A stretch of DNA of 64,000 bases from Nocardioides sp. TRM66260-LWL (GTDB taxonomy: Bacteria > Actinomycetota > Actinomycetes > Propionibacteriales > Nocardioidaceae), in contig NZ_JAIQZK010000001.1 of the NCBI RefSeq assembly GCF_020075545.1, forward strand, positions 682,001 to 746,000. The letters run 5' to 3'. The translations under genes were made by a program, and so were the position numbers. Below, one piece after another: positions 26,875 to 34,624 of the stretch. The notes beneath the pieces were generated by a model. That model was not told the origin of the DNA and did not search any database. It saw only the letters and a list, made by a program, of their open reading frames with translations. Within the stretch, counting starts at the first letter, position 1; every line of letters begins with the position of its first letter.

Positions 26875-27687
26875 ATGAATGCCACCGACATCGTCATGGA
26901 CGGCCCCCTCCTCCTCGCCGTGGGGCTCGCCGCTGCAGCAGGGCTGGTGTCCTTCCTCTCGCCCTGCTGCCTGCCCCTGGTGCCCGGCTACCTCTCGTAC
27001 GTCACCGGTATGTCCGGCGCAGAGCAACTCGACAAGCGCTCCGTCGCGGGAGTAGGGCCGGGGATGCCTGGAGCGTCGGGGGCCGGGGAGGCCCGGCGAA
27101 GTGGGCGGCGCACCATGCTGGGCGCCGTCCTGTTCGTGCTCGGCTTCGCTGCGGTCTTCACTAGCTACGGCGCGCTCTTCGGCGCCCTGGGCGGATTGCT
27201 GATCGAGCATCAAGAGGCCCTGGTTCGGGCGCTGGGGGTCGTCACGATCATCTTCGGCCTGGTGTTCAGCGGGCTGCTCTGGAGAGTCCCGCTGGCCGGC
27301 CGCAGTTTCCGGCTCACCTATCGACCGCGCGTTGGACTGGCTGGAGCCCCGCTGCTCGGCGTCATGTTCGGGCTCGGCTGGACCCCGTGCATCGGCCCGA
27401 CCCTCGCCGCGGTGCTCACTCTCGCCACATCCTCGGCGGGCGCAGAAAGGGGAGCTTTGCTGTCCTTCGCCTACAGCATCGGACTCGGGATCCCGTTCGT
27501 GGTGGCGGCCTTCTCGGTAGCGCGAGTCATGGATCGACTCAGCTGGGCTCGAAAGCACGCCAACCGCGTCATGCTGCTCGGCGGGATGGCGATGGTCGCC
27601 CTGGGGGCGCTCCAGGTCAGCGGCCTGTGGTTGGAGCTGATGACGCGCCTCCAGGGAGTGGTCGCCAACTGGCAGACCCCCATCTAG
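26875..27687 (+). CDS. ccdA: CcdA-type thiol-disulfide transmembrane carrier
   Basis: 270 residues, six or more membrane segments. The two redox Cys motifs of the DsbD/CcdA core are present: LSPCCLPLVPGYLSY (residues 28-42) and GWTPCIGPTLAAVL. It carries electrons from cytosolic thioredoxin to the TlpA/ResA proteins outside. The ATG at 26818 falls inside the operator, so I use the next ATG. The loop at about residues 47-78 is long and Gly-rich. It is placed beside the repressor rather than in the resB operon. Confidence 0.88.
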   Translation: MNATDIVMDGPLLLAVGLAAAAGLVSFLSPCCLPLVPGYLSYVTGMSGAEQLDKRSVAGVGPGMPGASGAGEARRSGRRTMLGAVLFVLGFAAVFTSYGALFGALGGLLIEHQEALVRALGVVTIIFGLVFSGLLWRVPLAGRSFRLTYRPRVGLAGAPLLGVMFGLGWTPCIGPTLAAVLTLATSSAGAERGALLSFAYSIGLGIPFVVAAFSVARVMDRLSWARKHANRVMLLGGMAMVALGALQVSGLWLELMTRLQGVVANWQTPI

Positions 27688-27798
27688 GCCGGCGAGTGTA
27701 CGGCGCAGGGATCGCAGGGCTGGCGCATCGCCGCCGAGCACCTCTCGTCCGGGGGTCGCTCTTGACCAGACGGTCCCGCCGGCATCTATCATCGTGGT

Positions 27799-28416
27799 AT
27801 GTCGATACTATCGCCATATGGCGCGCTTTCTTTGTTTGCTGTCTACCTGGTTGTCGGCTTCGGGATCCGGACCTGGCTCCAGGTGCGTCGTACCGGTGAC
27901 TCCGGTTTCCGTGGGCTGAGCGGACGGACCGGCTCGGCGGAGTGGTGGGCTGGGATCTTGTTTGGCGCCGCCTTGCTCCTCGGCGCCCTGGGACCGGTTG
28001 CCGGCATCCTGGGGCTGGCCGATCTCGCCGCTCTTGACCATGACTTCCTAGCGGCGGGTGGCATGGCCTTGGCGCTCCTCGCCATCGGCGGCACCCTGCT
28101 CACGCAGATGGCCATGGGGGACAGCTGGAGGGTGGGGGTCGACGAGGGGGAACGGACCGAGCTCGTGATGTCGGGTCCATTCCGGGTTGTCCGCAATCCC
28201 ATCTTCACGGCGATGGTCGCGACCGGTGCAGGTCTGGTGCTGGTCGTGCCGAACATCGTTGCCGTCGTCGGTTGGCTGCTCCTGGTGTTCGCTATCGAGT
28301 TGCAGGTGCGAGTCGTCGAAGAGCCGTACCTCAGGCGACAGCACGACGAGAACTATCCCGCGTACTGCGCCCGAGTTGGACGGTTCGTGCCGGGCTTGGG
28401 TCTTGTGGAGCGCTGA
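27799..28416 (+). CDS. Isoprenylcysteine methyltransferase-like membrane protein
   Basis: 205 residues, about five membrane segments. The C-terminal motif of the ICMT/PEMT-like family is present: GPFRVVRNPIFTAMV, then EEPYLRRQHDENYPAYCARVGRFVPG. These proteins methylate small or membrane substrates with S-adenosylmethionine; bacterial substrates are mostly unknown. The upstream sequence has an imperfect dyad (tatcatcgtggta near 27787) that does not match the BlaI/CopY pattern. It may be read with the dsbA/vkor pair downstream. Confidence 0.75.
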   Translation: MSILSPYGALSLFAVYLVVGFGIRTWLQVRRTGDSGFRGLSGRTGSAEWWAGILFGAALLLGALGPVAGILGLADLAALDHDFLAAGGMALALLAIGGTLLTQMAMGDSWRVGVDEGERTELVMSGPFRVVRNPIFTAMVATGAGLVLVVPNIVAVVGWLLLVFAIELQVRVVEEPYLRRQHDENYPAYCARVGRFVPGLGLVER

Positions 28417-28435
28417 GTCCGCAACCAACCGCCAT

Positions 28436-28451
28436 CTACGATGCGCCCTAG
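28436..28451. promoter_or_regulatory. BlaI/CopY-type operator, site 5 (weak)
   Basis: CTACG-ATGCGC-CCTAG, seven of ten arm positions; an extra AGTAG half-site ends at 28454. It lies in the 59-base gap before the DsbA-like gene, in the same relative place as the better sites. Confidence 0.4.
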
Positions 28452-28475
28452 TAGCTGTCGATCGAAGGGTGCACT

Positions 28476-29135
28476 GTGAAGACCCAGGTGAAGATGTCCC
28501 TGGCCCTGGTTGGGGTTTTCGTGATCGCGGTGGCGGTTCTGCTGATGACGGCAGGTCGGGACGAGGCGAGCCCCGGGTCCGACGCCCCAGGCGGGCGGAC
28601 GGACAGCCGGCTGGTCCGTGCCGACAGCCGGATCCTGGGAGACAAGGGGAGCACCGACGTCACCTTCGTCGAGTTCCTCGACTTCGAGTGCGAGGCGTGT
28701 CGCGCCGCGTACCCGATCGTCGAGCAGCTGCGCGAAAAGTACGGCGACCGGGTCACCTTCGTCGCCCGCTACTTCCCGCTGCCGGGCCACTTCAACTCGG
28801 GGCGAGCTGCCCGCGCGGTCGAGTCCGCTGCCCGGCAGGGCAAGTTCCTCGAGATGTACTCCAAGATGTATGAGTCCCAGGCCGAGTGGGGGGAGAAGCA
28901 GGAGCCGCTCGACGACCTCTTCCGCAGCTTCGCCGTGGAGCTCGGGCTCGACATGACGACCTACGACACCGACTACTCCTCGGCCGAGGTTGCCTCGCGC
29001 GTGCAGCGCGACGTCGACGACGGAACCGCGCTCGGCCTCCAGGGAACACCCACCTTCTACCTCGACGGTGAGCTGCTCAGGCCTTCCTCCGTCGCGGACT
29101 TCGAGAAGGCCATCGAGGACGCACTCGCAAAGTGA
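28476..29135 (+). CDS. DsbA-like thiol oxidoreductase
   Basis: 219 residues, GTG start. The N-terminal membrane anchor (about residues 8-25) is followed by a DsbA domain with the active site CEAC (72-75) and cis-Pro loop LQGTPTFYL. It oxidises thiols of exported proteins. The next gene encodes a VKOR protein, its usual reoxidant in actinobacteria, overlapping by four bases. The CEAC dipeptide differs from the classic CPHC; related mycobacterial DsbA-like proteins vary here too. Confidence 0.85.
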   Translation: MKTQVKMSLALVGVFVIAVAVLLMTAGRDEASPGSDAPGGRTDSRLVRADSRILGDKGSTDVTFVEFLDFECEACRAAYPIVEQLREKYGDRVTFVARYFPLPGHFNSGRAARAVESAARQGKFLEMYSKMYESQAEWGEKQEPLDDLFRSFAVELGLDMTTYDTDYSSAEVASRVQRDVDDGTALGLQGTPTFYLDGELLRPSSVADFEKAIEDALAK

Positions 29136-29773
29136 ACCGGCTGCCGATGAGCCCTGGCGACACCCCCGAGACCGTCGCGACGCCGACAGCCAACCGGGCA
29201 CTCGCCGTCTTGCTCCTGGTCGGCGGTGCCGTCGGTCTCACTGCCGCCTTCTCCCTGGTCCTGGAGAAGATCGCACTGCTCACCGACGCCAACTACACCC
29301 CGACCTGCAGCCTCAACCCCGTCCTCAACTGCGGCTCCGTCATGAAGACGCCGCAGGCCGAGCTCTTCGGCTTTCCCAACCCGCTGCTCGGCGTCGTGGC
29401 GTTCCCGGTCCTCATCGCCACCGGAGCGATCCTCCTGGCCGGCGCACGCCCTGCCCGCTGGTACTGGCTCGGGCTACAGGCGGGAGTCACCCTCGGCATG
29501 GTGTTCGTCGGATGGCTGATCTTCCAGAGCCTCTACCGCATCGGAGCACTCTGTCCCTACTGCATGGCGGTGTGGGCAGTCGTCGTGCCGATGTTCTGGT
29601 ACGTCAGCCTCCGCAATGCCACCGCCGGTGTACTGGGAGGACGAGTGGCAGGCTCGCCCGTCGTTCGCGTCCTGCGCGACTGGCACCTGTTTGGCCTCAT
29701 GGTCCTCATCCTGATCGTTGTTGGACTGATCCTCGAGCAGTTCTGGTACTACTGGCGCACCGCGCTCCTCTGA
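29132..29773 (+). CDS. VKOR-family quinone-linked disulfide oxidoreductase
   Basis: 213 residues, five membrane segments. All four redox Cys are present: Cys59 and Cys67 in the TCSLNPVLNCGSV loop, and Cys141 and Cys144 in LCPYCMAVW. It recharges DsbA by passing electrons to quinone. The GTG start sits within the DsbA stop. The N-terminal 20 residues are hydrophilic and may be overcalled; the next in-frame ATG is residue 6. Confidence 0.88.
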   Translation: MNRLPMSPGDTPETVATPTANRALAVLLLVGGAVGLTAAFSLVLEKIALLTDANYTPTCSLNPVLNCGSVMKTPQAELFGFPNPLLGVVAFPVLIATGAILLAGARPARWYWLGLQAGVTLGMVFVGWLIFQSLYRIGALCPYCMAVWAVVVPMFWYVSLRNATAGVLGGRVAGSPVVRVLRDWHLFGLMVLILIVVGLILEQFWYYWRTALL

Positions 29774-30203
29774 TTCCGTCTCTTGGGCCGGCTCCACCAG
29801 CAGGAGGACGTGGCCCGATTGGGGGCCGACCAGGCGAGCAACGCGTCAGCGACACGGAGGCGCAGTCAGTTGCTGCCGCCAACACCGGGCGCTGATGGGC
29901 GCCCGTGGACCTTGCTAACTACAGGCCGAAAGAACCGCCTCCAATCGGGATGACGAGGCAAAACATGATGAGGACGAGCGGGAACAGGATGTGCTCCTGA
30001 CCTGTTCGCTTCGCACCCATCCGCAAACGGCCGACCCGGCGGCGGGCCGCCCACGGGCGGACCGGCTGATCTGGAACCGGGTCGCGTCCCTCGTCATGCG
30101 CCGCCCCGTCTGATCCTGGTCTCGGTTAGCTCCGTGCTCGTCTGGCTGTTGGTGACGTTCCCTTACGCGCTCGCCGGAAGAGGCCGCTTGCGGCCTGCGC
30201 CCA
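29774..30203 (+). other. Intergenic stretch of about 430 bases with small hydrophobic frames
   Basis: No gene of normal size. On the plus strand the frame ending at the TGA near 30214 encodes a hydrophobic peptide (LILVSVSSVLVWLLVTFPYA) but has no start codon or RBS upstream, so it may be the tail of a decayed membrane gene. On the minus strand a 33-codon frame is listed separately. No clear promoter or terminator. Confidence 0.35.
29919..30020 (-). CDS. Possible 33-residue single-span membrane peptide
   Basis: ATG at 30020, stop at 29919. The peptide starts MGAKRTGQEHILFP and continues as one hydrophobic helix (LVLIMFCLVIPIGGG) ending in SFGL. The clean positively charged start followed by one membrane span is suggestive, and tiny membrane proteins are common in respiratory complexes. 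There is no strong RBS and no homologue that I recognise, so it may be chance. Confidence 0.3.
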   Translation of the reverse strand: MGAKRTGQEHILFPLVLIMFCLVIPIGGGSFGL

Positions 30204-30413
30204 TCACGGCACATTGAGGTCCGCCTTCACCTCAGCCGAGTGCGCCGAGCGGTGCCCCCACGGGAACACCCACCGGAACAGACTCAAGCCTCGACGGTGA
30301 CACCAGCAGTCCTCCGAGCAGCCGCATCTCATCGCACCGAAATGTTCGGCGACCCGGTTCCCGACCGCAATGAGCAGGTAGCCACCGACGGCCACGAGCA
30401 AGACCCGCTTCAC
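30204..30413 (-). CDS. Small Cys-rich membrane protein
   Basis: 69 residues from a GTG 7 bases after GGAGG and overlapping the upstream stop (GTGA). One membrane segment (VLLVAVGGYLLIAVGNRV) is followed by MRCGCSEDCWCHRR, a tight Cys/His cluster suited to a metal or Fe-S ion, then an Arg/Trp-rich tail. Its family is not recognised. It is coupled to a thioredoxin-like protein, so it might be the metal or thiol partner of that protein. Confidence 0.55.
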   Translation of the reverse strand: MKRVLLVAVGGYLLIAVGNRVAEHFGAMRCGCSEDCWCHRRGLSLFRWVFPWGHRSAHSAEVKADLNVP

Positions 30414-30709
30414 GCCAACACCTCCACCAGTTGCGCCGTGTCCGGCGCCCCCCGGAGGCCCGCCGGTGTGGCGTAGACGCGGCACGCGAGGCCAACCAGC
30501 TCCTGACCGGTCGCGAACGGATCGATCCCGTCGATCCGGATCGTCGGCGACCCCACCAAGCCGACCTCCTCGGCCTCAGCGAGTGTCTCGATCGGGCGCC
30601 GCTCAACGACGATGTCGGCGCGACCCAGCACGGTCAGCGCCTCCATCAGCCGGTCGTCGGCAACCTGCCAGTTCGGGCACCCGCTGAAATACAGCAACTC
30701 AACTTGCAA
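30410..30709 (-). CDS. Small thioredoxin-like protein (single active-site Cys)
   Basis: 99 residues. The start is a TTG 7 bases after GAGGAGG; no ATG or GTG fits the RBS. The fold is glutaredoxin/thioredoxin-like: VELLYFSGCPNWQVADDRLM with one Cys (CPxW), a GLVGSPTIRIDGIDPF cis-Pro loop and a C-terminal helix. Such proteins are found in actinobacteria beside mercury, copper or cytochrome genes; the exact reaction is unknown. It is divergent from the CopD gene at 31003 with an operator between them. Confidence 0.65.
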   Translation of the reverse strand: MQVELLYFSGCPNWQVADDRLMEALTVLGRADIVVERRPIETLAEAEEVGLVGSPTIRIDGIDPFATGQELVGLACRVYATPAGLRGAPDTAQLVEVLA

Positions 30710-30903
30710 CGGGATTCCTCCTCGAGGATCAACGAGACTACCTCTCACTCTGCCACCAGCCACGCGAGACCGGCCCACCCAGCAACCGAGTCGGCTGACA
30801 CCAAGGCTCTGCGCCGACGCCCGGTACTGCGATCCTCAACCCGCTCCCGAGCTCCCAGCGAATCGATCCGCGTGGGCGACAAGCATCCAGCTGCAGTCTC
30901 CAA

Positions 30904-30922
30904 CTACTATAGGAGTTAGTAG
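30904..30922. promoter_or_regulatory. BlaI/CopY-type operator, site 6
   Basis: Two overlapping registers of the pattern: CTACT-ATAGGA-GTTAG (30904-30919) and CTATA-GGAGTT-AGTAG (30907-30922), each eight of ten. It lies between the divergent thioredoxin-like and CopD genes. A separate 17-bp palindrome, TAGCCGAC-g-GTCGGCTA, is at 30941-30957. Confidence 0.55.
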
Positions 30923-31002
30923 ACGGCGGAGCCCGAAATGTAGCCGACGGTCGGCTAGGGGCCCTGGGGTCGTAGGAGTCGGTAGGGCGAAGGAGCAGCG
31001 GG

Positions 31003-32142
31003 GTGACGCACCGGTCGGCCGCTCTTGCAACGTTGGTCGGCTCCATCTTGATCGGCGGTGTGGCTTTGGCCGTCCTGACCGTGACAGATCCTCAGCCCGC
31101 CCTGGGCCTGGGCCTACCGGACGCCGGCGCGATCACGCGTTGGGGGCTTCCCGTCGCGCGGGGAGTTCGCGACCTCTCGGCGGCGGCCACGATCGGTCTG
31201 TTGTTCGTCGTGGCAGTCCTATTGCCGGACGACGCTCGCGCACGCCCTCGCCTGGCCGAGGCACGAGCTCGGGGCATCACGGCGGCGACCATTGGCGCCG
31301 GGGTGTGGGCGATCGCCAGCGCGGCGGTCCTCGTGCTCACCTACTCCGACACGGCCGGCATCCCAGTCCTCGAGCCCAGCCTGTGGTCCACGATGCCGAC
31401 CTACCTCCGGAGCGTCGAGCTCGGTCAGGCCAACCTGATCGGCACCGCCATGATCACTGCCGTCGCCGTTGGCTGCCTCGTCGCTCGAAAGGTTGACGGC
31501 ACCGAGGTAGCAGTCCTCCTCGGCTCGCTCGCGGCCCTGTGGCCCATCGCAACCACCGGCCACGCTTCCACCGACGCCAACCACCAGCAGTCCGTACTCC
31601 TGCTGTTCTCCCACCTCGTCGCCGTGAGCATCTGGTTCGGAGGACTGGCGGCCTTCGGATTCCTTCAAGACCAGATCGGACGCTACCGACACGCGGTGCT
31701 CCGCCGATACTCAGTCACCGCGACCTGCTGCCTGGCGCTGGTGGCCCTGTCTGGTGTGGTCAGCGCGATGCTCCGACTCGGCTCCTGGTCCGCGCTGAGC
31801 TCCCCCTACGGTGCCGTGATCGCAGCCAAAGCAACTCTGCTGCTCGTGCTGGGAGCCGTCGGCTTCCTCCACTGCCGACCACTCGTCGACAAGACGCCGA
31901 CCTGGACTGCTCGAGCTCGCCGCCGATTCACCGCCCTCGCCGGCGTCGAGTTGCTCGTCATGTGCGTCGCAGTCGCCCTGGGGATCGCGCTCGGGCGCAC
32001 CCCACCGCCCGACCCCGACCCCTCGCCGGCGACGACACGACACCTGGTTGATCGGTCCCAAGGGGCGACGTCCGAGCAGAGGCGAGCCGCACCGTGGTGT
32101 GGGAGGCCGAGCGGCCCGCCTCCTATTCTTCATAGTAGATAA
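31003..32142 (+). CDS. CopD-domain protein, apparently truncated
   Basis: 379 residues; GTG start 7 to 8 bases after AAGGAG. It is homologous to the N-terminal half of the CopD-CtaG fusion at 21176: the GLPDAGAITRWGLPVARGVRDL opening, TTGHASTDANHQ, FSHLVAVSIWFGGL, SSPYGAVIAAKATLL and the end GRTPPP. Right after that point the homology stops. The last 50 residues are a Pro/Arg/Ser tail that runs into operator site 7. It is either a natural CopD-only protein or a copy that lost its CtaG half. It probably transports copper across the membrane. Confidence 0.75.
   Translation: MTHRSAALATLVGSILIGGVALAVLTVTDPQPALGLGLPDAGAITRWGLPVARGVRDLSAAATIGLLFVVAVLLPDDARARPRLAEARARGITAATIGAGVWAIASAAVLVLTYSDTAGIPVLEPSLWSTMPTYLRSVELGQANLIGTAMITAVAVGCLVARKVDGTEVAVLLGSLAALWPIATTGHASTDANHQQSVLLLFSHLVAVSIWFGGLAAFGFLQDQIGRYRHAVLRRYSVTATCCLALVALSGVVSAMLRLGSWSALSSPYGAVIAAKATLLLVLGAVGFLHCRPLVDKTPTWTARARRRFTALAGVELLVMCVAVALGIALGRTPPPDPDPSPATTRHLVDRSQGATSEQRRAAPWCGRPSGPPPILHSR
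32123..32138. promoter_or_regulatory. BlaI/CopY-type operator, site 7
   Basis: CTATT-CTTCAT-AGTAG, eight of ten arm positions, overlapping the last codons of the CopD gene and 72 bases upstream of the FliL-like gene. Confidence 0.5.
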
Positions 32143-32209
32143 CCTCATGAATGGGGCGCGCGGCGCCGAATACACAGGGCAGAAGATCAGCCAAGCCCAG
32201 GAGTAGCCG

Positions 32210-32653
32210 ATGCCCCAAACACCAACCGATACGAGTTCTGGGCCGCCGAAAAGTCCCCAGCCCCAGCGCAGCGGCAAAGGTCTGACCAGGTGGATAGCCC
32301 TGATCTGTGTGCTCACCGCTGCAGGCGGAGTCGCCTGGCTCAAGTTCCAGCCAGGTAAGGACAGGGAGCCAGAGCCCGGCGAAGTGATGGTCCTCGAACC
32401 CGTGCAGCTGAACCTGGCCGCCGGCAGGTACTTGAGGATCGGCATCGCCCTCCAACTCGCTGAGGGCATCAAGGAAGTCGACGGATCACAAGCGCTCGAC
32501 GCCACGATCACCCGATTCTCCGGACTGCCTCTCTCAGCCGTCGACGACGCCAAGGAACGCGACCAACTGAAGGCCGCGCTGACCGACGAACTCACTCGCC
32601 TCTACCCCGACCAGGTCCTCGACAGCTACTTCGTCGAGTTCGTAACCCAATGA
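32210..32653 (+). CDS. FliL-like single-span membrane protein
   Basis: 147 residues: a Pro-rich cytosolic tail, one membrane segment (WIALICVLTAAGGVAWL) and an outer domain with FliL hallmarks (VQLNLAAGRYLRIGIALQL, then a helix with DELTRLYPDQVLDSYFVEF). FliL stabilises flagellar stators, but no flagellar gene is near and the setting is copper/redox. The protein may serve another stator-like or membrane complex, or be a displaced flagellar gene. It has its own operator and terminator. Confidence 0.6.
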   Translation: MPQTPTDTSSGPPKSPQPQRSGKGLTRWIALICVLTAAGGVAWLKFQPGKDREPEPGEVMVLEPVQLNLAAGRYLRIGIALQLAEGIKEVDGSQALDATITRFSGLPLSAVDDAKERDQLKAALTDELTRLYPDQVLDSYFVEFVTQ

Positions 32654-32654
32654 A

Positions 32655-32687
32655 CGCTCCAGGTCGGCCTTCAATCGACCTGGAGCG
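32655..32687 (+). terminator. Hairpin terminator after the FliL-like gene
   Basis: Perfect 12-bp stem (CGCTCCAGGTCG with CGACCTGGAGCG) and a 9-base loop, starting 2 bases after the stop codon. It marks the right end of the operator-linked island. Beyond it, 32720-32872 holds an unrooted 50-codon frame (ending RRLVFVGDNFTTEIGLSPT) that may be gene debris. Confidence 0.7.
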
Positions 32688-32926
32688 ACACGGGAGTGGG
32701 CACTTCGGCAACGCCTGACGTGCGTCTACGCCCGCCTCTGCACCCGATCCGATCGCCGGCAAGGTTGGCCTGGAAGCACTACCTCGAGGCACTCCCGGGG
32801 GTCACGCACGACCGGCGCCTGGTCTTCGTGGGAGACAACTTCACGACCGAGATCGGCCTCAGCCCGACCTGATCAGTGCGGTCCGGGCGGGCCCGGTCTC
32901 CACAGGAAATGCACCGCCGGTGACTT

Positions 32927-34093
32927 CTACCCTCGCTCCGAGGCTTCGTGGCCCCCATCCCGCTGGGGAATCGGACGCCGTTTGAAGATGTAAACCCCGT
33001 GTCCCACCTCGGGCGGCAGGACCATTCCGCTGAGAGTCTCCTCCATGGAGAAGTCGAAGGTCTGCTGCTGTCGATAGGACGTCCAGTTCCCGGTACTGAG
33101 CTCGCTGGTGGACGAGATCACGATGTAGAGCTCCACGCTGGGGGTGGCGAACACGTGCTTCTCGAAGTCGTTGCCGGCCGGGGGCCAGGAGCAGATCACG
33201 ACCTTCGGCTGGTGCTCCCGCAACGCCGCCCGGGCATCTTGGCGAAGAACGGCACCGGGAAAGGTGATGGTGTCGTTCCAGCTGTAGTTGTCGGTCGCGG
33301 TGACATCCACGCCCGCCTCGGTCAAGAACCGTGCCAGGGTTCCGTCACCGGCCGCGATCTCGAGACACGGCCGGTCGCCGATCAGCTCCGCGAGGCGGGA
33401 AACCAGCCTAGAGGAGTAGAAGCACCAGATGCCCTTGGGCTGAACCAACGGCATCAAGAGCCGCCGCTGGGAGAGCATGGGCCACACCAGCCGGAACAAC
33501 CCAAGCGCGACAGGCTTACGCTCCAAGTCGCGCTTGAACAGCAGCTTCTGGGCAACGAATCCATTGATGAGGTTGAACCGAATCCGACCCTCGGAGACGC
33601 CAGTCGAGGACCGTACGATCGCGTGCTTGAGGAGATGGACCGTCATCTGTCGCTGTGCCTCGGCCCTGACGCGCTCGCGGGCGGGGCGCACTCGACTGCC
33701 AGGGAGGTTCTGCGCAGGACGGGACGCCTCGAGGATGTAGGCCTTGATCTCCTCCTCGTCGTTCCGAGCAACCACCTGGGCGACATCGTGATGCACCCGT
33801 TCCCATACAGCCGGGAACCGCACTTTCAGGTCACTCAACGAGTGTCGCCCTCGCAGCCACTCGAGGTCCTCCACCGGCCGACCACCGCGGCGGGACTTCT
33901 TCTCGCCGGCACCCGACGGGTGGCGCTCCCCGGACGGCACCGACGACGGCACCGACGACGGCACCGACGACGTCGAACTCACCGTCCGCGGTTGCAGCTG
34001 TGCGCGAGCGGAGCGCAACGTTTTGGAATCGACTGTTGCGGCCACGCCATCTGATTCGGCAGAGACCGTGCGGAGCTGAACTGGACGGACCAT
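32927..34093 (-). CDS. SAM-dependent methyltransferase-like protein
   Basis: 388 residues. The first 55 residues are low-complexity with a SSVP repeat (three perfect 12-bp units, 33933-33968). A helical domain of about 120 residues follows. The Rossmann part starts at CLEIAAGDGTLARFLTEAG (SAM motif I), then VDVTATDNYSW and VICSWPPAGNDFEKHVF, where the SWPP segment resembles the catalytic (N/D/S)PP(Y/F/W) motif of amino-methyltransferases. Substrate unknown. A GGGGGGA stretch precedes the ATG. It stands alone between the redox island and the pilus operon. Confidence 0.55.
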   Translation of the reverse strand: MVRPVQLRTVSAESDGVAATVDSKTLRSARAQLQPRTVSSTSSVPSSVPSSVPSGERHPSGAGEKKSRRGGRPVEDLEWLRGRHSLSDLKVRFPAVWERVHHDVAQVVARNDEEEIKAYILEASRPAQNLPGSRVRPARERVRAEAQRQMTVHLLKHAIVRSSTGVSEGRIRFNLINGFVAQKLLFKRDLERKPVALGLFRLVWPMLSQRRLLMPLVQPKGIWCFYSSRLVSRLAELIGDRPCLEIAAGDGTLARFLTEAGVDVTATDNYSWNDTITFPGAVLRQDARAALREHQPKVVICSWPPAGNDFEKHVFATPSVELYIVISSTSELSTGNWTSYRQQQTFDFSMEETLSGMVLPPEVGHGVYIFKRRPIPQRDGGHEASERG

Positions 34094-34210
34094 TCAGTCC
34101 CCCCGGAGCCGGCCGAGGTCCCTTCCCCAGCCAATTCTGTGGTTGTTCGCTGCGGCACCCACAGCCCCACGAAGAAGCGGCACCCCAGCTCCGTGCTGGT
34201 GACCCGGGGG

Positions 34211-34477
34211 TCAGTCCGCGGAGCTGTCTTCCTTGGACCGCACCTCCTCGTACTTCTCGGTCATCCGCCCAGCGCGCTGCTCAACCTTCACGGCAAGAGC
34301 GTTCCGCTGACGTGCGAGGACGACGTACGACGCGAGCCCGCTAACGAGGAAGGCGAGGACGAGGACAAGCAGCAGGTTCACGTTTTCGTCGATCATGAAC
34401 CACGCCCCGAACACGATGCAGAACGCGCCGACAAAAAGTCCTACGCGCAAGGCTGCGTAGATCCAAAACTCCTTCAC
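34211..34477 (-). CDS. DUF4229 membrane protein
   Basis: 88 residues from a GTG: KEFWIYAALRVGLFVGAFCIVFGAWFM, a second hydrophobic segment (LLLVLVLAFLVSGLASYVVL) and a charged C-terminal tail (VEQRAGRMTEKYEEVRSKED). This matches the actinobacterial DUF4229 family, function unknown. The frame is open to 34561, but a TTGTTT/TAGGCT promoter-like pair just before the GTG suggests a leaderless start at 34477. Confidence 0.65.
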   Translation of the reverse strand: MKEFWIYAALRVGLFVGAFCIVFGAWFMIDENVNLLLVLVLAFLVSGLASYVVLARQRNALAVKVEQRAGRMTEKYEEVRSKEDSSAD

Positions 34478-34624
34478 CTCACGGAGCCTAGGCCAGACAC
34501 CTACTGAAACAAGTCGCCGTAGGACCGTTGACCATTTAGAGGTTCGGCAGGGACGTGCCACGGGTGACCGAGAGGATCACTCGCGACGACAGCTCCCTCA
34601 TGCTGCGACTAGTGTCTGTCAGCG

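Noticed and set aside
27786-27820. Possible eighth BlaI/CopY operator before the ICMT-like gene
   Set aside because: The best register (CTATC-N6-GTATG) matches only the left arm; the local dyad tatcatcgtggta is of a different type.
32720-32872. 50-codon frame ending RRLVFVGDNFTTEIGLSPT
   Set aside because: GTG start without RBS, directly after a terminator, no recognisable family; kept only as possible gene debris in the terminator note.
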